In this document: one piece after another, positions 55,865 through 64,000 of the stretch | Numbering within the stretch: position 1 is the first letter of the stretch | How the letters are laid out: each line of letters starts with the position of its first letter | Origin: Turritopsis dohrnii | Lineage: Eukaryota > Cnidaria > Hydrozoa > Anthoathecata > Oceaniidae | Reading direction: 5' to 3' | Assembly (NCBI GenBank): GCA_027922465.2 | Contig: BQMF02000207.1 | Location: 372,001-436,000 of the forward strand | Length of the DNA stretch: 64,000 bases | The notes under the pieces: model-generated | Database searches by the model: none | The model's input: only the letters and a program-made list of their open reading frames with translations | Told to the model about the DNA's origin: nothing | Made by a program: the position numbers and the translations under genes

Positions 55865-56146
55865 ACGTAAGTAACGGGAGTTTTTAGTCCTTGGGCTTCC
55901 ACTCGTAATGGTTGGTTCTTCCGCCCGCCGACTTGCAACTATTAGTTGACTTACCGTCAGAGATAGGTATAGCATTGCTCTAACTTGCCCCAAGGCCAGT
56001 GTGCAGTCAGTCGATGGCTCCTAATGGGCTGACACGCTGCTTTTAAAGCGCATCGGAGTGGTGTATTGAGATACGACATGAGTGGACTCGAACACGAGTC
56101 TCGGCGGTCGCACTCAAAGGTACTAACCACTACACCATCGCTGCAC
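55865..56146 (-). mobile_element. tRNA-derived SINE, copy 3
   Basis: Minus-strand copy, the best preserved head: A box complement at 56128-56138 (ccactacacca) and B box complement ggactcgaac at 56084-56093. The body is collinear with copies 1 and 2. The tail has lost most CTTA units. Confidence 0.85.
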
Positions 56147-57344
56147 TTCATACCTTCATACCTATTTCATACCTATTTCTACGTATTTCTATGGTCTATG
56201 GTTTGAAGCCATGCTGTGTTTGAACGGAAATTAGGGAAGTGCCTGCCCACTTTATGTGTAATCTTAGTTTAATACTTTAAAACAGCTTTCATGGTCTTTC
56301 ATTCCTTGAAACCAAATAAAACTGGTTTTATGACGTATCCATTGGTTGAAATGGAGATATTCCAATGTAGCTCAGAGTTTTTATATAGTCTAATGTTTTA
56401 GTTCCTTTTCATCTTTGTTTGTTACTAGTGCAGATGAGTAAACCGGAACTGCCACCCCAATACCACCCCATGTGCCTTAAAAGAAACATACTCAGTCATA
56501 AGAAAGATGAATACTGAAAGCAAAGCTTTTTTTCATGTTATCCTTGCCACACAGCCGGCAACGGCAAATCATTATTTCTTTCCCTTGAGACAATTGCACT
56601 TACGCAGAAAAAAATGAAAACGTTTCGTGAATAGAGTCAAAATCTCACAACCACATGTGCATGACGTGCCAATGGTGATAGCCTATCGACTGCTTTCACT
56701 TAAAGTAAAAAAGGAAACAGAGGTAGTTCAATTAATAGGTACTTTTGGAGTTTCATTTTCGGTAGCAGGAATCTTGCTCCCGAAAATTAAAATAAACTTT
56801 TAATAAAAGGGCGTGGTCTTTTGTTCTGAATTCTTCTTGAAACATTTAATTTGGCCTTAAGTAACATTCTTAAACGGTTCGAGTTAAAAATTCATCAAAA
56901 CTATCTGGAAATATACCAAAAACAATACCAATACAAAGAGTCACTATCAAAATTTTCCACACATTCAGGTACCGTTAAAGCGTTACACCTACACGAGACA
57001 TCCGAGTCAAGGAAAAAGGCATAATTTATAGATAGATAAGTGATCACTTTTGTGGAATGGTGTGGAATTATTCTCCTTTGAACCACTTTTTGGCCATACG
57101 TTCGCTGAAGAAAAATCTTTTTCCTGGCTATTTTTCCCAGGAAACTACGAGGGTGTGCTCCCTAAAATGAAACCTAAACAAAGGTGGTATGGTTAAAAGT
57201 AAAAGCAGTTCATACGACATTGGGAATACTTTGTCTCAAAGCGAAGTAATATAAAGGTACTATTATGCCTTGTTTTGCGTGGCATCATCATATAAAATGG
57301 TCTCTGGAACGAAAAAGTCATTGCTCCCGGTGTTGTATTTTAGG
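56147..57344. other. Gene-free stretch with scattered GCTCCC motifs
   Basis: No gene. Motifs related to the 53-kb array (ttgctcccgaaaattaaaat near 56773, tgtgctccctaaaatgaaac near 57153) suggest remnants of the same repeat family. Confidence 0.4.
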
Positions 57345-57803
57345 GAGCTGGGTGTTGTGGCGTGCACCTGTAATCTGGCTACTCAGAGGCAAAATCTCCG
57401 AACGGTGGAGGTTCAATCCACAGGACGGACGTTTCACGGGTCTATATGTGCAATATCACAGTACTTCATAATAGTACTTGTGGTGCACACAATGGACAAA
57501 TAGTAACATCTATCCGAGATGGGTGGATGTCTAGTCTGCCAGTACTAGTTCGTCCTCAAGCATAGTGGTCGGGGTGAGGGTAAACTTAAATCCCATAACG
57601 CCTAGCTTGCCAAACAACAATGTGCGGCCGCTTCCAGTGTTGGATCTTTCACAGTAATAGTAGCACTTAAAAAGTCTACAACATGTGAGACCCTTACGTC
57701 AAAGTCGGCGCCCGGCTTGTCCACTGGTTGTGGACCGCCCTGCTGGCTCACTGGCAATGCCCTAGGTAGGTACCAAGGATAAAATAAATAAATAAATAAA
57801 TAG
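57345..57803 (+). mobile_element. SINE-like element with a 7SL RNA-like head and AAAT tail
   Basis: The start gctgggtgttgtggcgtgca and then cctgtaat..ggctactca.aggc closely follow the 5' Alu domain of SRP (7SL) RNA, including the GGTGGCG-like and TGTAATC loop sequences. A B-box-like ggttcaatcc follows at about 57413. The remaining 350 bp do not show an SRP S domain and end in an AAAT repeat (57779-57803). It could instead be a truncated SRP RNA pseudogene fused to other sequence. Confidence 0.45.
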
Positions 57804-58214
57804 TGCTATGGACAACTGAATGTTTGAAACTATTAAACATCCAGAGCACACTTATAATTTTGCAGGGGCAATCGTACGAATAGTGCGAGAAACAAAATGA
57901 GAATTCTGCTGAATGTCCAACAATATTTACATACAAAGTAGATGAAATATTCCCGGGATGATAGTGATAATGTCAATTATGCATAAATTGAATATAGATT
58001 TGCAATTGTGTTTATGCCACAAGGCTTATGATTACATTGGTAAAACATTAAAAATTTTTGATAGATTTCCGAATAATGGTACAATGATAAAATAATAATA
58101 GTATAATAAAAATAGTGATAAAATAGTGATACACATGTTATTCAAAATCGCCAATATAAGCGTACTACGTATTAGATACCCATTAAAAAAAGAACTGTTT
58201 GTGCTATCATAGAT

Positions 58215-59135
58215 CTATCTGTTATCTGTGCCTACAGAACTTTCATGTATTCTAAACAGTGACTTAAAAGCCATCTTAAATCCTTGATGTTTTGCGAAGT
58301 ACAAACAAGGATTGACTGCGCCATTCAATATGAAGATGATGTGTGTGATAGCTTTCAACCAAGGTTCCATTTCTTTATAAAGTAGCCATTGCTCTTCCAT
58401 GAGATAATACACTAACCGCATAATTCGATTAAAGAGGATGGGAACGGAAAAGACGATAGTGGTCGTTATTATGATACCAATAAATTTTATAGCCCTTAAG
58501 TTTCGTCTTCTAGATTGAGTAGTTATGTTAGTGGTTTCGTGAAGTTTTTTAATAAGCAGTTGATAGCATCTTATTATTGTGCCATACAAAGTTACGATCA
58601 ATAAGATTGCCATTGCTGCGTTAATGGTGGTACTGAACAATCTTATGATAATAAGAAGTGTTGGACTGAGCCAAGGCAAAACCAACAAGATATTTAATCT
58701 TCTTCCCCTCATTATGGTGTCATAATTCAGACCGTACTTTATACGTATGTAACGGTCATAAGCAATACAACCAATCGTAACTCCATTAATCGCCATTATT
58801 GCACCGGATGCTTCGACAAGTGCTTCTATTGCGCAACTTTCCAGTAAGCCACTTACTTGAAAGATACTCAGCGGCCCCATTACAAAACCAAGCAAGAAAC
58901 CTCCAATGGCCAAAGAAATCAAAAACTTGTTTGATGCATCTCGCAAAGACCGTATGGTATAAAACAAATAGAGAGCAAGAAAATTTGCACAAGTAGCAGA
59001 AACTGAAACCAGAATTAACACAATTACCAAGACAGTTCTTGTGTCTGTGTGAAATTTTGATAATGTCAGAACACAAGAGTTTTCTGTTGCTGTAGTGTTA
59101 TTTGTCATAGAACCCATGTCTATATGTTCATCCAA
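58215..59135 (-). CDS. Single-exon class A (rhodopsin-like) GPCR
   Basis: 306 residues from the ATG at 59133-59135. N terminus with NNTT glycosylation site, seven hydrophobic spans, TM3 followed by YDRYIRI (DRY motif), TM7 with NGAVNPCLYF (NPxxY) and a short helix 8 (GFKMAFKSLF). Odd points: TM1 has CANFLALYLF where GN is usual, TM2 lacks the conserved Asp (SLAIGG), TM6 has FSVP without the usual Trp, and the second extracellular loop is very short with no Cys to pair with the TM3 Cys. It would be a plasma-membrane receptor coupling to G proteins. Ligand unknown. The intact frame suggests a working gene. Confidence 0.9.
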   Translation of the reverse strand: MDEHIDMGSMTNNTTATENSCVLTLSKFHTDTRTVLVIVLILVSVSATCANFLALYLFYTIRSLRDASNKFLISLAIGGFLLGFVMGPLSIFQVSGLLESCAIEALVEASGAIMAINGVTIGCIAYDRYIRIKYGLNYDTIMRGRRLNILLVLPWLSPTLLIIIRLFSTTINAAMAILLIVTLYGTIIRCYQLLIKKLHETTNITTQSRRRNLRAIKFIGIIITTTIVFSVPILFNRIMRLVYYLMEEQWLLYKEMEPWLKAITHIIFILNGAVNPCLYFAKHQGFKMAFKSLFRIHESSVGTDNR

Positions 59136-61000
59136 TTGAAGTTCCTACCAGGAATGAACAAATAAGTTCTGCTTTGTTCTTATTTTAGTAGAAGCATTTA
59201 TAAAAGACGACAATAAAAAAAACATGCAGATATCCGGAAACTTAATGGATTGATCGAATTCCTCGAGATTTTATTGTGTAATAACAACAAAACGTGATAA
59301 AACCTAATACACCTTTACCGATATTGTTTTCTGTAACATGGAAACGAGTGTACTTAAAAAGTAAACAATCGAAGGAAACATAACGTTGAAGTTCAAAACA
59401 CCTGCATTATCACATAATCAAAGTATGCAGCAGGTTATTCAGAAAATTTGTAAAGGTGGTAAACTTTTGTTGAAACACTGAATAAAAATAATAAAAAAAC
59501 ATTATTATAGGTAAAATGTGCGTTTGTGAGCGCAACAAATATTATTTTAAAAATTGGAAGATAAAAGCAATACAGAGCAACAGGCCGGCGTCTGTACCAC
59601 AAAAACTTGTCAAGCCCGTTGTACAACTGGCAGACTACAGTTTCTATACAAAAATCCTCGAGTTAAATATAACTGATAACAGAACAAAAAAGTTCTCACT
59701 CATAACTTGGTCCTTTTGTTTGCAAGTTGGGTCTAAAGTTCCAGTTTATCGGGTCTATCGTTTTGTTTCGTATGTGAACGATTATAAGTGTGATGTTCTA
59801 AGGCATATTTTAGAGACTTATCTTTCCGTGGCACTTGCTATTAAAATGTGCTTATATTTCAGGTCTGTAAAATAATATCGGTAAAAAAACTAAAGATTCT
59901 AACTTTAGTTATGATAAATAATTGTTCACCACGTTGTTAGGGGATAGCTTTAAGGTGGAATTCTTTCTTCATTTTCCTGGGAACAATAATGCAGAAAAGT
60001 AATGAAAATATTGCAGAAGACTTTTGATACTGTTTTAAATGCACATGAACAGTGGTAAGTATCACCAGAGAAACTGGTTCTCTATTTGTGTCAGGTTTGT
60101 TGTTTATCCACTCTCCCCCCTCTCTCTGCTGGAGAGGGCTGCTGTTTGAATATTCTTTAAATATAACTATCGAAAAATACAAAAGCCTAGACAGTGGCAC
60201 TGCTTAACGAGGGTTTAAGCACACGAAAATCATTGTATATAATTGAAACAAACCAAAGAAAGGCAAAACAACCTCTCCGACTAACTATATACTAATGTTA
60301 CATACTATTATAGCTGTCATATATAATATAATTAGAAAAAAGGTTATGAAAAATAAGTAATTAAATAATCTTGTAACTTCATTAAAGGCTAAGACTAAAT
60401 TTTACTGAATGTAAATATGTTTTCTGTATCGAAATCCTATAAAATATTATAATCAGCCTATGAATTAGTCTCTATTAGATGCTGCTTTATAATCTACTTA
60501 TCTCTATATCCTATGTTTAAGGTTGCATTGTGTACCTTGTTAGTCATTACCCAGAATAGTCAGTTAGATTGCAGTTGACAGTATCATGGCAATTGCTACA
60601 GAAAATTCACATATGTGTCTAAAATGGAAAATGCAAGGAAAGTTGCAAGTAAGAAGTTATCAAGTCAAACCTAGCTGTTCTAAGCAAAAGCTTTACCCAA
60701 ATTTCCTGGTAGATTAAGACGGTCATCAGTGATCACATAGAATAGAACTAAATCTGGCATTTTGGAAGAGGTTTACATCATTTGCGAAAAGGGAAGTCTT
60801 ATGTTAAGTCAGATTCCCTTCAATTTATTAGATGTCAGTTATTATAAAATTTTCTCTAAAGGTTTTAAAGAATGTATTTTCTCATAAATTGATTTTTCGT
60901 GTGTGTGTACAATTAAAAAGGGTATACATCTTTGCGATCGAAGGAAAGGAAGAACAGTTATAAAGACAGATGAAAGGGATGAGAAAAGAAAGAACAGTTA
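59136..61000. other. Gene-free stretch
   Basis: No supported gene. A 119-codon plus frame at 59516-59875 has no recognised domain and no codon or motif support. A repeated phrase (aagaacagttataaagacag) occurs twice near 60950 and 60989. Confidence 0.35.
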
Positions 61001-61074
61001 TAAAGACAGAGCAAGGTGGTGGTTAACCTTGGATTTAAAAGATTGCAAATCATACTCAGCAGGAAAACAACTAT

Positions 61075-61367
61075 GAGAGAGAGAATTCCAGAGGTAAGCA
61101 GTCTAAGGGAAAAAAGCAAGACGAATAAAAGTTCTTATGGCAAGTTGGGACCTGAACAGTCAAAGGATGAGAATTCGAAGAGAGGCGAGTGTACCGAGAA
61201 AAAGTCTTAGGGGAAGGAGTCAGTTGATGCAAGTCATCCGAACAATGCCCATGAAAGTATTTATAGAAAAAAGACAGGAAAGCAACGTTTCTCCGATGTG
61301 AGAGGGGGTGAAGATTAGCACAAAGATCAGGACCAACTAAGTTAACTAAGCGCTTCTGTATACGATC
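61075..61367 (-). pseudogene. 3' end of a LINE reverse transcriptase
   Basis: Read on minus from 61367, an uninterrupted frame gives DRIQKRLVNLVGPDLCANL, PLSHRRNVAFLSFFYKYFHG, CSDDLHQLTP and FPLDCLPLEF, the typical end of Jockey/CR1/RTE-type LINE polyproteins. No start codon, and RT motifs A-C are missing, so it is a truncated copy. The upstream (rightward) junction is near 61370. Confidence 0.75.
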
Positions 61368-61370
61368 GAG

Positions 61371-63170
61371 AAGATGAAGACAATGAGTAATTCAAGTACA
61401 TTGATGGAGTAATCAAACTGATTGAGACTGTCATGCTGAAAGAACTGTATGATGAGTTTGTCAGAATGGTTAGAGAAAATAAGGGTTTAAATGCCCAGAC
61501 TATAGTAGATGGAGAGTCAAGCCGAAGATAATGTCAAAGTTTAAAGAGAAACTATGTTTTCATGATCCACCTGAAAAAAGGTCATTTGGTGTTCAGAGAT
61601 GCTAGAATGAAAGGCAACAGTGAAAGTGACACAGACAGTAAATGCGAATTTCAGCAAGAAGAATGTTTCAACAAGTCTGTCAGCCAGCCTCAAATTCATG
61701 CAGTGCAGTATTAGAAATCAAAAAGAATGTAAAAGAAATTCCTGAAATGAGTTGCTTGTGGCCACCCAAATCATCATAGCTGACATTAAAGGATTGTTTG
61801 AATCTTTCTAAACTTTTGAACCTTTTTTTCTTGATGTCTTGATCTTTCTGATGACCCCATATTAGATAATATGTGGACATTAAGTAGAAGTTTACACCAA
61901 ACGTTTTGATTGCCACCCAAGGTATGATATTTTCATCATCAAAGGACAAAAATGCACTATCTTTAAGCATGGGAACAAGGTAGTTAGTAGGCTCTAAACA
62001 GTTAGAAATTGTTGAATGATTTTGGGCATGGTGTTTCCCATTCTGTTGTTAGATCTCATGAAACAACACTTGCTTAAAAATGAATATGATCTCTGAAATG
62101 GCTCCACCATCAGCATTTTGCAGTAGTGTGTTCACAACTTTTGTTTGAGGGACATCGACTTCAGAGAAGAAACAAGATCAGGTAAAGGTTCAACACATAT
62201 GACCAATGGTATAATAATTCAAAAAAGTAGTGAAGAATCTGCATCAAATGAAGGATTCCAAAAAACAAAGAAAAGTGAGCGAACTTTGAAAGAACCCATT
62301 AATAACATTTCACACTTTGTACTGGGGAAAAGGAATCTGTGTAACTTAATGAACAGTACATATTAAGCCATGTTTGTCTGAATGAACAGGAATTTCTCCT
62401 GGAACAACTTATTCTAAGATCGACAGATTTCGTTAAAGACATCTTACATCTTACCTAGTTGGACAAGATTTAATACCGTTACGGATGATGTTACGGATAA
62501 TATAAGAAACGAAGAAATAGGCGTTGATGATTACGATGATGGTTTTGACGAAGACGTGCTTCGTGCTTATTTGTGGACTATTAATCTTCTACTATCTGCG
62601 TTTTACTTGAAAAGGTTCTGTCCTAAATGTTTCATTTCATGTGTTTGCAAATACCTGCGTACGAATTGCCATGATAATTAGGCAACCTACGTAAGAAATT
62701 GCCTAATGACTTGAATTAAATGGATTTATCTTTATTGCCCTCTCCTGTTCACTTTGATTTTCATACTTTCTGGTTCATATGAAAGCAAAAATTAGGTGAA
62801 CAACAAAAAACCACACACCTCATGAAAGAGTGGGTAAAATCCGATAGTCGTCTTTGTTTTATAAATAGTCTACAATACATTTTCAGATATATGTTTGGTA
62901 GGAAACTTTATTCTGCATGAAATTCCTTATACAATGATATAAAAAAAGTTTTTTTCCGCCATTTTGAATTTTCTTCTTATTATGACGTCACAAAATGTTT
63001 TTTGGGATATTACGTCATAACGGACCAGCGAATTCGTAGGAACTTTTTTGTTTCAGAACCACTATACACACTATACCCTTAACATTATTCCAGTATAAAA
63101 GTGTGGTCTGCAAGTTGTACAGCGGAATATTTTTTCTGTACGTCTTTTTGTTACACAGACGCCGGCCTAG
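61371..63170. other. Stretch without supported genes
   Basis: A 96-codon minus frame (61680-61970) and a plus stretch open over about 80 codons (about 62450-62690, with VDDYDDGFDEDVLRAYLW) have no recognised features but could be exons. Bases 62950-63020 (cgccattttgaattttcttc, then two tgacgtca/tacgtca motifs) may be a MITE end. Confidence 0.3.
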
Positions 63171-63425
63171 ATGAAGGTGGGGAACGACATCGACTACATG
63201 CTAGAATGCAACAGTGGATTTTACAACAAAGATGGGAAAACTGGAATTAGATGCCTTGAATTTCCAAAGGATAGTAAAATAAGAAACTTGTGTAAAAGTA
63301 GGATGAACCTCTACATAAGAAAAGGTGCTGGGAACAATTTCGATATTGAAGCAAATACTGTTGCTTGCAAGTTTCTTTTTGAAACTAAAGACATTAGAGT
63401 GACACTTGGACGAATTGAATCTTGA
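63171..63425 (+). CDS. THAP-like zinc-finger domain fragment
   Basis: 84 codons: CNSGFYNKDGKTGIRCLEFP and later NTVACKFLFETKD resemble a THAP DNA-binding finger (C2CH, with a PxxxF-like core and a CxxHF end). The final His is replaced by Leu (CKFLF), and the first Cys pair is incomplete, so zinc binding is doubtful. THAP domains occur in host proteins and in P-element-type transposases. Identification is tentative. Confidence 0.35.
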   Translation: MKVGNDIDYMLECNSGFYNKDGKTGIRCLEFPKDSKIRNLCKSRMNLYIRKGAGNNFDIEANTVACKFLFETKDIRVTLGRIES

Positions 63426-64000
63426 AACTGTGCTAAATGTTTTTATGAACAAGTTTGATTTTCTTTTTCCATATTTATCATGGCTGCATATTTTAACAAT
63501 ATTTTGTTTTCCACATTTTATCCGATGTTTTTCAATTTCTTCTATAGTAAACAAAGAAGTACATGTATAGATGTCTACTCCAATTTACTTCATGTTCAAT
63601 TATAACATCTGTGTTTGCTTCTATATCGTGTAATTAAAGGGAGATTTCAGTTGTAATTTCTTTGTTAGCCTTGGTAAATGTTAATGCTAGTACATTCAAC
63701 TACTTTTTCATGGTTTTCAAATAATAGTAATATATAATAATAATTTCGGGAAAGGTGTATTGGCTTTTCGTAAATTATTTGAATAATATCCGTTTCTCAA
63801 ACGAGTCAAGTGATAAAATAAAAAAATAAATAATAAAAAAAATAAAAAGAGCATGAAGTGATAAAATACACTCACGCTTTTGATTTTAGATTTGCAAAAT
63901 CTACGAAAATAATCAACCTGCGTTGCTATTTCAGTCGCAATATTAAAGTGGGCTTTTAATATTGATACTAACGAACTGCTGTGTTTTTCTATGTTTTAAT
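63426..64000. other. Gene-free stretch to the window end
   Basis: AT-rich with an AATAAA-like low-complexity tract near 63818-63850. No gene recognised. Confidence 0.4.

Noticed and set aside
59516..59875. 119-codon plus frame
   Set aside because: No domain, no homology recognised, unremarkable composition.

Overview
This 64-kb window is AT-rich animal DNA. The evidence is dispersed intron-poor class A GPCRs, a cytosolic sulfotransferase split by an intron, tRNA-derived SINEs, and a very diverse set of transposable elements: BEL/Pao, Penelope-like, CR1-like LINE, R2-group LINE, PIF/Harbinger, Helitron-like, Crypton-like, MULE-like and several MITE families. This repertoire and the style of the GPCRs suggest a marine invertebrate, most likely a cnidarian. 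No sequence comparison could be run, so the species is not established.

Layout. 1-6.1 kb: 3' part of a BEL/Pao LTR retrotransposon, broken by one frameshift. 7.2-8.5 kb: a perfect 98-bp MITE and a diverged direct repeat. 8.8-10.3 kb: a two-exon sulfotransferase gene. 11.1-12.0 kb: a Harbinger fragment carrying a small insertion made of two head-to-head hammerhead-ribozyme-like sequences. 13.5-15.6 kb: a TTA-flanked DNA element with a second palindromic element nested in it. 16.8-17.6 kb: a GPCR on the minus strand. 18.7-22.5 kb: a decayed PIF/Harbinger transposon (MADF gene plus transposase) with a GACGTC-rich element inside. 24.6-41.6 kb: a nested TE stack described below. 41.7-45.5 kb: a pogo-like MITE and a 3.6-kb foldback element. 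46.4-49.9 kb: a Harbinger MITE, two small gene fragments and a minisatellite. 49.9-53.0 kb: an R2-group LINE. 53.4-55.2 kb: a Crypton-type tyrosine recombinase. 55.9-57.8 kb: a tRNA SINE and a 7SL-like SINE. 58.2-59.1 kb: a second GPCR. 59-64 kb: mostly unannotated DNA with one LINE fragment and one THAP-like reading frame.

The most informative region is 25.9-41.6 kb, where target-site duplications and resumed reading frames let the insertion order be read. A CR1-like LINE (LINE-a) was split by a Penelope-like element (14-bp duplication). That Penelope was split by a 6.5-kb MULE-like element (9-bp duplication, diverged), and next to the Penelope 3' end a PIF/Harbinger transposon landed (TAA-type duplication). 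The MULE-like element holds a 683-bp tandem array folded back on itself, and a MITE sits at the fold (TTA duplication). The Harbinger is itself split by a second CR1-like LINE (LINE-b) that carries a 2A (StopGo) motif.

Host genes with a cellular role are few: the sulfotransferase, two GPCRs, perhaps a C2H2 zinc-finger exon and a THAP-like frame. They show no operon-like or pathway relationship. A recurrent theme is RNA-processing signals in mobile DNA: hammerhead-like cores in three separate Penelope-related contexts, Pol III boxes in SINEs and inside a DNA element, a 7SL-like head, and a 2A peptide.
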